Source of the DNA: Bostrychus sinensis
Lineage: Eukaryota > Chordata > Actinopteri > Gobiiformes > Eleotridae
Direction: 5' to 3'
Assembly: GCA_020698575.1 (NCBI GenBank)
Contig: CM036255.1
Span: 18,094,501 to 18,158,500 of the forward strand
Length of the DNA: 64,000 nt
Below the pieces are notes generated by a model. The model saw only the letters and a program-made list of their open reading frames with translations. It did no database searches and was not told the DNA's origin. Positions within the stretch are counted from its first letter, which is position 1, and each line of letters opens with the position of its first letter. Below, one piece after another: positions 1 to 11,760 of the stretch. The position numbers and the translations under genes are program-made.

Positions 1-1389
1 ACACTGTAGAGGGACTGTTTAGTTGTTTAGTTTATAGTTGCTAGCTTGCTAACTGTCTTACAGCATAAGCTAACTTTGACTTGCAGCTTATTTTGCTGGG
101 TTTGATATTAACATACAATATCAAACAAATTTACTGTAAATAAAAGCAGTGGTGGAAAGTAACAAGATGCCTTTATTTAAGAAATTTACTTAGATACAGA
201 AGAAGAAAATGTACAGTATGTCTTGAGTAGGCTACATACATTTTCCAGATGATACTGATAACAGATGGCATAGTGGTTGCTCACTTTGCAATCAGAAGGT
301 TTGAGAGATTAACAATAGCAGTTAAAGTATTAGTAGTACTGTTGTAGTAGTAGTAGTAATAGTAATAGGGTTCTTTGAAAATATTTTGTTCTTGTTATAT
401 TCAACTTTTTTGTTTTACCTAAGTAATATTGTTACTTTAATAATATTATTTGAAGTACTTTTACTTAAGTACAGTAACAAGTATCTGTTTAATAAAGATA
501 AATGTAATCTCTTTACCAATAACAACTATACTACATACTCAGTATTTTATGATCTAGTCTCATGATCTAGTCAACATTTGTAGAAGACACTGTACAGGGG
601 TTTCCCAAATAATTTGTACCAGCCTTGTGCTGCTAAAATAACAACTCTAGCAGCACAAGGCCAGTACAGTGTGTGTTTGTTTACCTTTATCCAACAGTGC
701 ACTATATGTGAAATGCATTTTTCACCAGTTCCTCTGACCTCCTTCCTCTCATTGTGTTTTATTCACCTCCTGTGTTTCCTCTTTTTATCTTCATCTCAGC
801 TTCTGTATTTTTACCAGTAGCCTTTGAATCCTTTATAAAGTTGGATCTGATAAAAAAAAAATAAAAAAAAATAAAATAAAAACACCTAGAGAGAAACACT
901 TGTGTAGCCCTGTTTCATTTCCACTTTTGTCCTTTTGAGTGACAGATCCTTATAACCCTTTGGCTCTCACGCTGTCGAGCCCAGGATGTCTCCATCAAGA
1001 AACCTCTTTGTATTATTGATGCGCTGCTCCTACTGTGCTGTGTGAAAATAAGATGTATGTGAGAGATAGGAAAGGTGCAGTAAGGCTTGTATGTTGGAAG
1101 ATAAAAAGCATCTCCCTGGCGACGCACACCTAGCATCAAACAGCATCCTTTAGCATCCTTACTTTTTGTATTTCTGCCTCTGATAGCCTTTACCCATTCT
1201 GTAAAACCATCCCCTTTTGGTGTGACAGATCGCATTTGACAACCAACTTTAGCCCAGCTTCCAAAGCCAACTGTCACAAGATAATCTACACAGGATGTTG
1301 ATGGAGAAATAAAGTTTTAGAGCAAACATGGCTGTCCCAGGAAGGAGCTTTTAAGTGTTTTTGTTGTTCTCTCTCTCTCTCTCACACAG
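1..1389. other. tpd52 5' intron or flank, no exon seen
   Basis: AT-rich sequence with no supportable coding exon. It holds a family-C element with AGT repeats (about 150-490), an A-rich low-complexity patch near 853-882, and a (CT)n tract next to the exon at 1390. Confidence 0.6.
150..490. repeat. Family-C element: GTGGAAAGTA-ended MITE-like repeat with AGT core
   Basis: Begins GTGGTGGAAAGTAAC, ends TTTTACTTAAGTACAGTAAC, and has an AGT/AAT trinucleotide core at 320-366. The same plan recurs at 9219-9655, ~30880-31180 and 63249-63825. The ends are rich in complementary AAGTA/TACTT words, as in non-autonomous DNA transposons common in fish. Confidence 0.6.
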
Positions 1390-1517
1390 GTTCCCAGCTG
1401 CTCTCAGACTCGGCTCCTGAAGTGGGAGAAGATGCAGTGACAAGCGTTGAGTCCTCTGCACCGCCGCCTGCCATGACTGAAGAGGAGAGACAGGAGCTGC
1501 AGGAAGAGCTAGTCAAG
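1390..1517 (+). CDS. tpd52: tpd52 coding exon (acidic N-terminal segment)
   Basis: A CT-rich tract ending in CACACAG precedes the exon and GTCAGG follows it. It opens with two bases of a split codon, then 42 codons starting SQLLSDSAPEVGEDAV and ending ELQEELVK. The acidic, Ser/Pro-rich start matches the PEST-like N-terminus of D52 proteins; the last 15 residues start the coiled coil. Because the exon begins in mid-codon, the start codon must lie upstream of position 1 or in an unrecognised exon in 1-1389. Confidence 0.9.
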
Positions 1518-4199
1518 GTCAGGTCAAAGGTCACGGGAATAAAACCAACAAATTTCATAAGCGTCACGAGTGGTTCTTGAATTGAACCTATCTAGGTAAC
1601 TCTTAAAATTTCATCATAACACCATGATTATGAATTTTTTGTGAGAAGTGATGTGCAATATGTAAATGCGATACATCAAAACAAAACCAGTGTTGCTGCA
1701 ATGTTGACAACTTGGTCAGTATACTGTATTTTCTCAGTTGCGATTGACTTGAGTGCAAAAACAAAACAAAACAACAAACTCTAACAATGCATAAATGTGA
1801 ATTTAAGGTATATAAAGTTCAGTACAAAATTTTGCAGCCACATTGGGTCTCAGGCTAGTGTAGTACTCTTTCTACAATTTCCAAGCTTGGATAAATGTTG
1901 GGGGTTGCATCAGGAAAGGCATCTGGTATAAAACCTATGCCTAATAAATATTCTAATCACTGCATGATAGGAGGTAGATGATTCACTGTGGCGACTCCAG
2001 AAAGAAAAACCCAAATGCATTCACTGCAGTGTTGTCTGTAAAGCTGCTTTTTAAGTCATACATTTAAAATATCTGTCGTTTAACTTCTGTTCTGTAGGTG
2101 GAAGATGAGATCCAGACTTTGTCACAGGTGTTGGCAGCCAAAGAGAAACAGGTAGCAGAAATAAAGAGGAAGTTGGGTATCACACCTCTGAATGAGCTGA
2201 AACAGAACATCACCAAAACATGGCAAGATGTCACCACCTCCACTGCGTAAGTGCAAATCTAAAACCTGAAACATGCACAACAGGCTAATCCTCCAGCTAG
2301 GTACTCCTGACCAAGGTCCTGGATCAAGACCTGGAGAAGTGTCCCCGAGGGCGCTGCACTGCGATCGCCCACTGCTCTTAACAGGTTTCTCCAATGGCAA
2401 TGAAGGATGGGTCAAATGCAGAAACAAATGTCCCTATGGGGACAATACAGTAAAGTATATCTTAACCTTAACAGCCATCAGCTCAACAATAATCCATCCA
2501 GTCTTTTTTTGCACACAAATATAGATACTATACTACCATCCTGGTTGAGACGTCCTCTTTTCTAAACAAAATGGGAAAAGATGTCAGAGCTCTTGATAAG
2601 CTGCCTGTGCCTTGTGTAAAACAGATTTACAAACTTTACATTGCAGGAAATGAGCAGCTTTTTCAGTGCTGTCAGGCATCTTAAAATTAATTAAGACATT
2701 GACTTCAGGCCTCAGTGCCTTTCTACTTTGATCTTTTGTCTCTTTTCATTGTCCTCATACACTTTTCTGGTCTCTAGTCTCCTCTCTCTCTTTTTCAGCT
2801 ACAGAAGGACATCTGAAACTCTGTCCCAGGCGAGTTTGAAGGCCACAGCAGCCTTCTCCACTGTGGGCTCAGTCATCAGCCGCAAGCTCGAAGATGTCAG
2901 GTGAGCGTGCTGCTAGACATCACATGTCCAACAACCATCTAAGGGGATAATATTTTAGGAAATACCACACACTGAACAGTGAATATATGTCCTGTATTTT
3001 GCTGCTATTTTCAAACTCCCTTTTCCTACTTATCTAACAAGACGAGCACTCCTTCAGGTTTTGACTGGGAAGATTCTGTTTGGTTTGTAAAGGCAGGAGT
3101 CAGGCAGGAAAAAACAAATCTGGCTTAAATTGAAAACTCAAAAGACAAGTGAAAGAATGAATTAAAAACTTTCAAGGCACTCCTTTAACTTCCAAGTTAG
3201 TCTGTCATCTGAAATATCATCTGATGACAGTAACATAGACTTATGCACTTGGTACTTGGGCAAATTTAGGTAGAACAAGAAAATAAGCATTGTAGGATAA
3301 GTATGTTAAAGAGCAGTCGAGGCTAAAGGACATCACAAAGCAAAGCTAACTATAATACATTTTCTATAGGGGATTTAGTATTAGCCACCAAATATTACAA
3401 GTACATTTGTATATAATGTCAGCGCCTGGTTAGAAAACCTTAGAAAAGTTTGGTGACGTTTAGCTGTTTTAATTAATGAAGTATATAAAATTAGCACAAA
3501 AACTAAAGGCTAAATAATATAGATTCCTAAATGTTTGGTTATTTTGGGCAAGTAGATTTGGACCACAATAGTTTGTCAGTGTATGCTCAGATTTACTCCA
3601 TCAATCACCACAAATCCTAATTAGTTAACTAGCATATGTACTGTAGCCTAACTGACTATCAGGTCTGGCTTCTATTAATTCATACATTTTTAACAAATAT
3701 ATAAACAACAACCTTTCATTTTTACTGTCTAAAGCATTTTGTTTGAGGATTTCAGTTCACTCCTTTGTAAAAATGAATGGGAAAGAACGCTATTCTTGTT
3801 TCCACACTGCAAGGGTGACTTATACCTCACTCATGGAGGGATCTATAGCTTTATAATTTGTCAACTTTCTATATCCACCTACAGAAGATGACTGATAATT
3901 TTTGTAAAGCAATCCTTGTTATAAAGGATTTAGATAAACCAACAACAGACTGTTCACTTTGGGGCGCGGTTGGCCCCCATTGACCCCGTCCCCCTCCCAG
4001 CCTCTAGGTCCTAATCTGTCTTTTCTCCTGTCATCCTTCTTCTGTCTGGATTACTGAGCTGCAAACAAGATTATTAGGCCCCTCAAAGCTGCAGTGTGCT
4101 GAGAAATGCACCCTCACGGATGAACCTCGCTGCCAGGCCGCTGCTGGGGGCTGAGGGGGCGGCAAATGGGCGGGGTCCTTAGGGTCAAATGGTTTATTT

Positions 4200-4259
<60 letters not shown>

Positions 4260-6854
4260 CATACATATATATGCGTGTGTGTATGTCTGTGCATACATTC
4301 TTCTGGTGCGTGCTTGTATTTGCCGACAAGATTTCCCCCATAATACACAGGATTAACACACACCCACAGCGTTACTACACAATCGATATTAATAGGATAA
4401 AGCAGGATTTATGGGATTTATTTGCACTCATTCAATGTATAGCAAAATAAATAAGGGATATATTTGTCTGCCTCTTTTTCTCTGTTTAAAACTGAAAACA
4501 CCCCCTTTTTTTCTCATTAATGCTTTCGGATAGCATGCACTCAATACAACACTCGGTTAGTATGCCACTGATAAGGTAAGTTTTCTTGCTTTGTGCTCAT
4601 ACTTAATGCAATAATTAATGATTCTTATGCCACTTGTACGTAACTCTACAGATGTGCTGGCATCCTGGATGTCTAAAAATAAATGAATGCAGGTTTTTAT
4701 TAGTTGCTATCAAAGGCATATTTTACAATCATAATTTTGATTAGTGGAAAAATGACAAGAAAAGTAAACTGCAGTAGACGTTTTACTGCTACTGCTACTA
4801 CTAATCATATTGTTAAAACCGCAAGGGGTCACAAGCCAGTATGTACACTTTGTGCCTGTCCGGCATAAAACTTATGCCAAGTCAATTTGCAAATCACTGC
4901 AGGCCAGGAGATGATTTGCTGTGGCAAGAAGGGAAAAACTGAAAGGAAAGAAGAAGTAATCATATTTATTATTTAACACAGTGCTAATGTTTTTGTTTAC
5001 CCCACAATTTGTGAAAAACAAGGACATATTGTATATGCACATATATCTGTGATGGTATTTTTGTAAATGCCAAAATCTAAATACATTTGTGGTCCATTCA
5101 GATTATCTTTACTACTATATGTTATGAAAAGTTTTATCTGGTTTATTGTAAAAAAGTAATGGGATAACGTAAGACAAAACTATGACAGACTTTTTTACAG
5201 TTTGTGATAATTATAATTGTGACAGTGTGTTGTATTGTACTAGCCCCTACAACATATTCCTCAATGTAGGTAAACAACCCGTAACTGCCATACTATGCGC
5301 CAACTTTTGGTGACATAAGCAGCTATCAGTTAAGGTCTAGCTTTAATAATCTTGTACAACCAGACCTCTGACTCATCAAACTCACACCATTCTGGTTAAA
5401 TCCAGTCCCAAAAAACAAGATAATGCCTGGAGTTGCCTGATAACGGCCAAATTCAGAAACGGTTCTTCTGGTGGCTTCCTGCGACAGTAGCTTTAGTAGA
5501 TGTTGTAGCACATAACTGTCTATATTGGGTAACTTTTGAGGTTCAGCCACTCCTCTTGGGACCTTTCCAGTTCACCTGAAAAGAATGAAGTCACCTTGAA
5601 AGTCTAGTATATCTGTTGTGTATCAGGTGACATGACCTGGAAAGACACAATTGAAACTAAAGCTTTGCTCTGTCTTCCTTTATATAGCTCTACCATTTGT
5701 TGCATTAAAGACAGCTCTGTATCTGTGTGAATCTCTATCCTTTGTGTCTTTCTGCTCCCAGGAACACGCCAGGTTTCAAGTCATTTGAGGAGAAAGTGGA
5801 GACTATAAAGGTAATGGGCCCCTGTGTGCACTTGTGTTAATTTGCTCTGGGTAAGAGTCTAGGAAAATGAATTTGGCCGTGCATGAAGCCAGATAACAAG
5901 AAGTATGCAGGAGGAATGTACACAGGAAATTTCTTGCATTTGTTCCATTGTGTTGGTCTTGATCATCTTTTATAAGGTAGATTCCTCTTCTCCTCTTGCC
6001 TTCCTAGTAGAAATACCATAGTCTTGCCATTCTATGCAAATCTGTTTTATCCGGTATAGCATTGTACAATTTAAAATAAGAGATTTAGAAACTTCATTTG
6101 TCATCTGTCTAAACAGTAATTAAGAATAGTTTATAGAGCCATGTTTACAAAAGGATGGTCCTCTCTTGAGCTTGGAAATATATAACATGTAACAATTCTT
6201 TTGTTTGAGGTTTTGAATTAGTAAAATGAAAACCACATTAAATAAATTTTTACACATTTTGCACTTACAGTAGAAAGCAGATAGACAGACAGACAGACAG
6301 AAGGACAGAGCTGCGTACTTCCCCTAGGACGTCTCATAAATTTCCCTAACTTGGAAATGCTATTCACACGAACTTTTCTGACCTTTTCACAAATACCACC
6401 ACATAAAATACTAGGCCTAAATCTTGACTTAATAAAGTCTCAAACAAAGGTTAAAAAGCAATCAGGGTTACTTACACTTGCAAGTATTTTTATTTACAAA
6501 ACACACACAACCATTAGTGAGGGATATTAAACTTACATGTATTGCATTTCTTAAAATATAATTCTACCAACTTAGTAGTAACACTGTACTTTTTGTAAAC
6601 TATAGTTGTTTTTGAAAATATGGCAAAAGCTTATTAAAAAAGTATCTAATCCCTGTATTTGAAGCCTGTCCTCACAAATGGGGGATGTCAACACTGTTTT
6701 TCACAGACATTTTGATTTTGTATCTTTCTAGACAAAGATAACTCCATCAGCGTCGGCCACTGATCCCACAAATCTAGACGGCAGCAGTGCGACCACGGAG
6801 TCTTTGTTAACTCAACCTGAACCTACGGCTGAGGGGGAGACACCAATGCACTGA
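1390..6854 (+). CDS. tpd52: tpd52 (tumor protein D52), 3' five coding exons, 5'-incomplete
   Basis: Five exons (1390-1517, 2098-2246, 2799-2900, 5762-5810, 6732-6854) join in phase into 182 residues plus stop; the first codon is split with an exon off the left edge. Every junction has AG and GT. Residues ~29-75 (TEEERQELQEEL through LAAKEKQVAEIKRKLG) form the heptad coiled coil of the D52 family, which mediates homo- and heteromer formation. The family motifs ELKQNI, WQDV, TSETLSQA, FSTVGSVI, RKLEDV and FKSFEEKVE follow in order. KVEDEIQTLSQVLAAKEK and AEIKRKLGI resemble TPD52 more than TPD52L1/L2, where these positions diverge (recalled family knowledge). The C-terminal ~40 residues are a Ser/Thr/Glu-rich tail. 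Known role: cytoplasmic adaptor in vesicle trafficking, secretion and lipid-droplet biology, with no enzymatic activity. The gene converges with znf704. Doubt remains only about the paralogue and the missing N-terminus. Confidence 0.93.
1838..2012 (+). repeat. Family-A interspersed repeat (RTE/Expander-like 3' tail)
   Basis: Shares blocks with seven other copies: CAGCCACA..GGTCTCA, CCAAGCTTGGATAAATG, GGTTGCATCAGGAAAGGCAT, AAAACCTATGCC, CACTG..CTAGGAGG, and GTGGCGACTCCAGAAAG. The segment resembles the 3' end of fish RTE-type LINEs or the SINEs that borrow it. Lies in a tpd52 intron. Confidence 0.7.
2098..2246 (+). CDS. tpd52: tpd52 coding exon (coiled-coil core)
   Basis: Acceptor TTCTGTAG and donor GTAAGT. 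The 49 codons run from VEDEIQTLSQVLAAKEK to WQDVTTST, with two bases of an Ala codon left over. This is the most conserved block of the family and carries most of the heptad repeat, with Leu and Ile at a/d positions. A LINE-like 3'-end repeat sits immediately downstream in the intron (about 2255-2470). Confidence 0.95.
2255..2470 (+). repeat. Non-LTR retroposon 3'-end-like repeat
   Basis: Contains GTCCCCGAGGGCGCTGCACT, CCCACTGCTC, GGGTCAAATGCAGA and GGGGACAATA.AGTATA, the order found in abundant fish LINE/SINE 3' ends. Only nine bases after a tpd52 splice donor. Single copy here, so the boundaries are approximate. Confidence 0.55.
2799..2900 (+). CDS. tpd52: tpd52 coding exon (SETLSQA / VGSVISRKLEDV)
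   Basis: Polypyrimidine tract and CAG before, GTGAGC after. One base completes the split Ala codon, 33 codons follow (YRRTSETLSQASLKATAAFS, then TVGSVISRKLEDV), and two bases open a split Arg codon. Residues match the TSETLSQAGQKASAAFSSVG region of vertebrate TPD52, with the usual Gly replaced by Ser and Gln by Leu after SQA. Confidence 0.95.
4203..4258. repeat. (TA)28 microsatellite
   Basis: An uninterrupted 56-base TA run in a tpd52 intron, followed by an imperfect ATACATATATATGCGTGTGTGTATG transition toward TG. Likely polymorphic. Confidence 0.98.
4818..4945 (+). repeat. Family-A interspersed repeat, truncated copy
   Basis: CCGCAAGGGGTCACAAGCCA, then TGTGCCTGTCCGGCATAAAA, ATCACTGCAGGCCAGGAGAT and GATTTGCTGTGGCAAGAAGG. 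The middle GGATAAATGG section is deleted compared with other copies. Confidence 0.65.
5762..5810 (+). CDS. tpd52: tpd52 short coding exon (FKSFEEKVE)
   Basis: A 49-base exon between TCCCAG and GTAATG. It completes the Arg codon and adds 16 residues, NTPGFKSFEEKVETIK. The family signature FKSFE(E/D)KVE is intact. The preceding intron is long (2.86 kb) and repeat-laden, including a (TA)28 microsatellite. Confidence 0.95.
6732..6854 (+). CDS. tpd52: tpd52 terminal coding exon and stop
   Basis: Acceptor TTTCTAG, then 40 codons and TGA at 6852-6854. The segment is Ser/Thr/Glu-rich (SASATDPTNLDGSSATTESL) and ends EGETPMH. Human TPD52 has a similar NASATTTEPL tail, supporting TPD52 over TPD52L1/L2. 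No other in-frame extension is possible. Confidence 0.93.
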   Translation, partial: TKITPSASATDPTNLDGSSATTESLLTQPEPTAEGETPMH

Positions 6855-7163
6855 GACCTGGCCCTGACCCCAGTAACCTGTCAACACCCCCTTCACTTGA
6901 CCCCTGACCTCTGGATGGTCCACAAGTGCACCCTTTTCTCTGGTGTGTGCCAGTCTCCCTTTAGCAGAGGCCATTGACTCTTCCTAAACGTTGGTGTGAA
7001 CTGAAAGTGTTTGCTAGGAGCATGTGTGTCATGTGTTGAGTCTGTTTGGGCTGGATGTTTTCTTGCCTTTGTCAAAGATATTAATGGCAACTTTCTGTTC
7101 CTATAACGTTTTTGACAGAAAATGTTTACTTTAAATTCCATAGTAGAAAATTGCGCTCAAATA

Positions 7164-7391
7164 TACATCATTCAGGCATAACATTATGACCATTATGACA
7201 GATGAAGTAAGTTACACAGAATATCTCTTCATTATTCCACCTGTTAATGGGTGTGATATACACATTAGGCAGAATGAAACAAGAGTTAGGATTTGAGCAA
7301 GTTTGGCTTGTACTAAATTGTGATGGCTAGACATAACATTGTGATCTCAAATATTAGGCAGGTGGTCATAATGTTATGCCTGATCGGTGTA
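7164..7391. mobile_element. Tc1/mariner deletion derivative (MITE), family M
   Basis: Terminal inverted repeats TACATCATTCAGGCATAACA and, on the other strand, TACACCGATCAGGCATAACA bound 228 bases. The interior keeps CACCTGTTAATGGGTGTGATA and a remnant of a transposase N-terminal coding region (AATTGTGATGGCTAGAC). Same family as 17644-17956 and ~59000-59440. It lies in the presumed tpd52 3' UTR. Confidence 0.85.
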
Positions 7392-7731
7392 TATTTTGGT
7401 ATTGCTTCTGCATGGCCCTATAACACGTGTTCTGTGCTGCCATTTCGGGGTTATTACTATTTTACCATTATTTTAATGGTAAAATTAACACTGTGTCCAA
7501 AGTATGAATGTACTTTGTATCTCTCTGTGTCATATCATATACAAACTAAATGTTACACAAAATGCTGGGATTAAAATCTGGTTTTAAAGCTGTCACTTTT
7601 GTTTTACCTTCGAGAGTGTTACAGGATGGTGATCTCAGTGCTGAGGTAGTAACAGGAAAAGTCCAGGATCAGCACAAAACAGCAGTAGAGCAAACACAGA
7701 AAGGGCCTGAGCCTTGACCTGGTGAGAGTGA

Positions 7732-7737
7732 AATAAA
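7732..7737 (+). terminator. tpd52: alternative tpd52 poly(A) signal (AATAAA)
   Basis: A canonical AATAAA 0.88 kb after the tpd52 stop, followed by TGTGTCTCC. Its downstream element is weaker than at 8358, so it is listed as a possible proximal site only. Confidence 0.3.
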
Positions 7738-8357
7738 TGTGTCTCCTCCACACAGCCACAGTCAATATTTGAACACTTGTTCATTGTTTCTGTCAGGGAG
7801 GTAACACCTACAGCTACTCCCTTCAGTATGGAAACACAGAACAGGCCAATGGTGTTTCTCTGTACAAAGTAGACAGTAATATAATACTCTAGCCAGCAAG
7901 GTATTTTCCTACGTTTATTGAGAATAAATAGTTTTGACGTTTATTGAACAAAGAGATAAATATGAACTCATAATGATGCAACCAAGCAGTTATTATGGTT
8001 ATTATGCAGGCCAACTCCACTTGCTAATGTGAAAAATAACTTTAATAAGTTTTAATTACAAAATACATTTAGTTTTGAGTTTTGCAAGCTGTTACCAAAT
8101 TATTATATTATATTATGTATTATGCATTGGCTTTCATAGAGCCAAAATATTCACAAAACTAAAAGAAATAACAACAAAACAAAACAACAAATATATCCAG
8201 TATGCCTATATTTTTGGTTTTCTTGGTTCAGCCACTCTTCTGCTTAATGCTTACTCATTTCGAACTGCCAATGGTACAATGTATCACAAAGACTGTGGAT
8301 TAAATTATGTAGGATTTGTGGTATGGAGATGACAACGTGCATTTGGATTATATGCCC

Positions 8358-8363
8358 ATTAAA
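8358..8363 (+). terminator. tpd52: candidate tpd52 poly(A) signal (ATTAAA)
   Basis: ATTAAA is followed about 20 bases later by a U/GU-rich stretch (CTTTGTCTTGTCTTTGTGTT), the layout of a vertebrate cleavage site. It would give a ~1.5 kb 3' UTR containing the Tc1-derived MITE at 7164-7391. A closer AATAAA lies at 7732-7737 with a TGTG-containing downstream sequence and is an alternative. No transcript data can be consulted here. Confidence 0.4.
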
Positions 8364-9218
8364 CATGTTTTAAATGTAATGGCTTTGTCTTGTCTTTGTG
8401 TTTTCCCCCTTTTTTTTATTATACCAGCAAACGCACAACCATTTTGAACATAGCCTGATAAAGATAGGGACAAACAAATAACCAAGCTCTGTAGGCTGCA
8501 GTTCACAATTTGAACACAAGAGAGCAGTCAAGATCAGAAGCTAGTGTGGATGTGCTGTTTTCAATTAAGTGGTGAGTGAATTGTCTGTATCCATGAAGAG
8601 TCACTGGAGTGGTGAGTAGTTTCCAAAGCTTAAACACAAAGGCAATGAATTTTGCATAATTTTAGAAAGATTTTAACCCAGGCCTTTTTTGTCTACAGCT
8701 AAATCATTTGCTTTGTTAAAATGCAAGGCTCTTTAATTGTTTTTGGCATAGTCTCTCTTTTTTTGGGGATACAGAGCAAGATTTATTTAACATTTCATGC
8801 AATATCCAGAGTTTACCACACAGAGATATTTTGAAGTAAATGGTGCCATTTAAAGACACAATATGCAGGGAATGCAGTTTGTAAACAAAGGTAACACCAA
8901 AGCCAATCATGTTCCAGCATCACAAAGTAAATACCAAATCTAGGTTTAATCCAGCTCTGGTCATATAGAGTATTTGCATATTTATAATTTTTCTTGTGTG
9001 CACTGTGATTGGCTGAGAGATAGACACTCATTAAAGCGCCTCCCATGTAAACAAACAAGGGACAATAGTAAAATACAAGGAGAAGGCAGTGTGTTTAGAG
9101 ATATATTCACCTCCTCATTGTTCTAGAGGGCCATAGGTGTGAATAAAAAAGGATTTCCATTGTGTAAGGATTCGTATTATTAATTTCTTTATATTAAATT
9201 ATGCATATTATACTTTTA

Positions 9219-9660
9219 AATTAAAGTTTAAGAAAATTAACTAGATGCTTTTAGTCAAGTAATCTATGCAAGAGTACTTTGAGAAGAAAATGTACATACA
9301 TACTTTTTCTTGAGTAGTATTTTTTTTTTATTTTTTTTTTACCTCAGTGGTTAAGTGGGTAGTATTAGTAGAACTAGTAGTAATATTGATTGCAGTAGTA
9401 GTAATAGTGGTAGCTGCTGCAGGAGTAGTAGTAAAACAGCAGTGGTGATGGTAGTAATAATAATGGAATGGATTTATATATTTTCAAGTTTCTCAAAGTA
9501 GTATTAATAGAAATAGCGACAGTAGCAGTTAAGTACTCTCTACTTAAATAAGCTTTACACGTTTACTTGAGCATTTCTGAGTACTTTTACTTCCACTAAA
9601 GTAATATTATTTTGAAGTAATAGTACATATTTGAGTTCTTCTTTCACCTCTGTTTGCTTG
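9219..9660. repeat. Family-C element with AGT core (copy 2)
   Basis: Starts TTAACTAGATGCTTTTAGTC and ends GAGTTCTTCTTTCACCTCTG, which on the opposite strand reads CAGAGGTGAAAGAAGAACTC, the family end. The core 9360-9437 is rich in AGT/AAT. It sits between the two convergent poly(A) candidates, so it may occupy the true intergenic gap. Confidence 0.65.
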
Positions 9661-9974
9661 GTGCAATTTTAAATTCACAGATTATATTTGACCATCAATA
9701 CACAGCAATTTGATGTTTTGCTCTCCTCACACTAATCTCTGAGAAACTCTGGATCTCCAAAAAGTAAACTTGTCTTTTTGCTCGAGTGATTACAAATTGC
9801 ACCCAAAGTCAGCTTTATAAGAAATAAATATTGGTATAATTGCGTCACGCAGCTGAACTGGCGATAAGAAATCCTTACAGTTTGCAAAAAAAAAAAATGT
9901 AATTAGTGATCAGTGAAGCAGAGATGAAGAAAAGACACAATGACAGCGGCTAACAAACAGCTGCCAAAAAAGTC

Positions 9975-9980
9975 TTTATT
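9975..9980 (-). terminator. znf704: candidate distal znf704 poly(A) signal
   Basis: On the minus strand AATAAA is followed by ACTTTTTTGGCAGCTGTTTG and further T/GT-rich sequence, a good cleavage context oriented correctly for znf704. Using it would make a ~11 kb 3' UTR from the stop at 20969. Closer minus-strand AATAAA motifs exist (for example opposite 18050-18056), so the true end is uncertain. Confidence 0.3.
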
Positions 9981-11409
9981 TTCAGTTTGAAACCAGATGC
10001 TTCCAGATTTATCTCCTAAGTCTGGAGCAAGGTCTAAAACTGCACAACAACAACAGCACCAGAACAAAATGATCAGGAAAACACCATTTTTACAACAAGA
10101 AACAATGGCAGTACACACATAGTTCAGAAAGAAGAAAGAAACCAGTATAGGAGTTAACAGTCAGTGTGCAACGATTTTTCCAAAACAAGAAAAATCCTTA
10201 TCGTATATCATAATATTCATCTGATAATACTGTGGAAAAAAACAAAACAAAACATCATTGGTGCATTCATAGCCTATAGATATATATGTGATAGAGACTC
10301 ATATTGCAAGATCTTTGTTAAGATAGCATTGTTTTGACTGACGACTGTACAGGTACATCTCCAAAAAAATTTATAGAAATCATCTTGAAAAAGTGATTTT
10401 TTTTAGTAGTTCTATATATAGAAACTCATATTACATAATCAGTGCACAAAGAGTGAAATAGAAGAATCTTTTCCTCTTAATCCTGTTGTTACAATTAATA
10501 TGTCAAAAAATGTGAATATTTTATAAGACCGTATAAAGAATTATTAAAACATCAATACAGGGACAATGACTCGATTCTAGCCAGTGATTTCCAGAACAGA
10601 ATCTTGTTGCAATTGGGGTTGTAATTAAATGCTTGAAATATTTCACTCTGTGTGCACCAAATCTATACTGTAATATAGGCTATGTGTTTCTACTGTATAA
10701 GAATCACTTCTCCATAATATTCAAATTTTTTAGCGATGAACCTGTATTTGGGTGGATTGTGATGGAGCAGTCCTTGTTAGCTATTGTAAGGTATAGGAGA
10801 TGGACATTCAACTTGAAAATGGCTTGCTTGCTGTGTGTCTGGCAGTCTTTAAAGACACTAAACCCATTTCCCAATAATACAGAGTGAACACATAAGACAA
10901 AGTCAGGTAACATTTTGGGAAAGTAGCTTATTCACCATTCAACAGAGCTATAGCTTAAATCTATTCCTATAAAACAGCGGGCCTCTCCCATATTCTCACA
11001 GTGAAAAAAAGCTACTGACTTTGCAAACACCAACAATTTCTATCTGCAGAGGTCACAGATGCCCTTCCTCATTGCCCTCATTAATTATTCAGTGACTCAT
11101 AAACAGCTCCCTGTGCAGCTCTAAAATAACAAACAACTTGTGTGAGCTTAGACTTGCCTAAGCCTATAGATCCATCCCTCAGTGCATCTTTAGGACGTAC
11201 GTTTACAACACAGGTGCAGACTGCAGTGAGGTGGAAAGGGTCGTTGTAGCTACATAAAGTGAAATGTGGAGGGATATAACAAAGAGTCCATATTGTGATT
11301 GTACTGGTTGTTTCTGTTAGCAAGGTAACACTAAAAGTGATGGTCAGGAACTTTTTTTAGGGCAGGTAGGTAATGGGCCAGGTTCTTGAGCATTGTGAGG
11401 GTCAACAAT

Positions 11410-11590
11410 ACTACTCCAGCCACATGGGGTCAGTAAAGCAAGAAATTAAAAATTTTTGTTGCTCAACAGATAGGGCAGATCCCTTCAGAAGATCCCTGGT
11501 TTTAATATAGGTCTAGGCACTATGTCTTTATCGTTGCGAGACAGGGAAAATCCTTTAGGAAGTGGACGTCGGCACTCTAATTATGTATTA
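11410..11590 (+). repeat. Family-B tRNA-derived SINE-like repeat
   Basis: Begins CCAGCCACATGGGGTCAGTA, then GCTCAACAGATAGGGCAGAT (A-box-like), GATCCCTGGTTTTAATATAG (degenerate B box), TATGTCTTTATCGTTGCGAG and GTGGACGTCGGCACTCTAA. Matches the order in other copies, for example 13208-13370. Confidence 0.6.
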
Positions 11591-11684
11591 ATTAGTGCTT
11601 ATATGAAGCTGGCTCCAAAATGCATCACAGAAGCAACATGGCATATGTCAGCCATTTTTTTTTTTTCCAGCAGTAAGTGGCATT

Positions 11685-11760
11685 GACCAGTGGTCCCCAA
11701 CCTTTTTTCCAAGTGACACCCATTTTATCAGTTGATGTTGAATGCACCTTTGATAACTAA
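11685..11760 (+). mobile_element. hAT (Charlie/Zaphod-like) terminal fragment
   Basis: CAGTGGTCCCCAACCTTTTT followed by TCCAAGTGACACCC matches the well-known terminus of vertebrate hAT elements. No opposite end or target duplication was found nearby. Confidence 0.45.

Larger units (their letters stand above)
2901..5761 (+). other. tpd52 intron
   Basis: Holds a (TA)28 microsatellite (4203-4258) and a family-A repeat (4818-4945). The rest is unremarkable AT-rich sequence; no alternative exon with good splice sites was recognised. Confidence 0.6.
6855..8380 (+). other. tpd52: tpd52 3' UTR (inferred)
   Basis: No coding sequence; extends from the stop to the strongest poly(A) context. Apart from the embedded MITE it is AT-rich. 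The extent is inferred from signals only. Confidence 0.4.

Noticed and set aside
4114..4450. Tyr/Ile repeat open frames on both strands
   Set aside because: Produced by the (TA)28 microsatellite.
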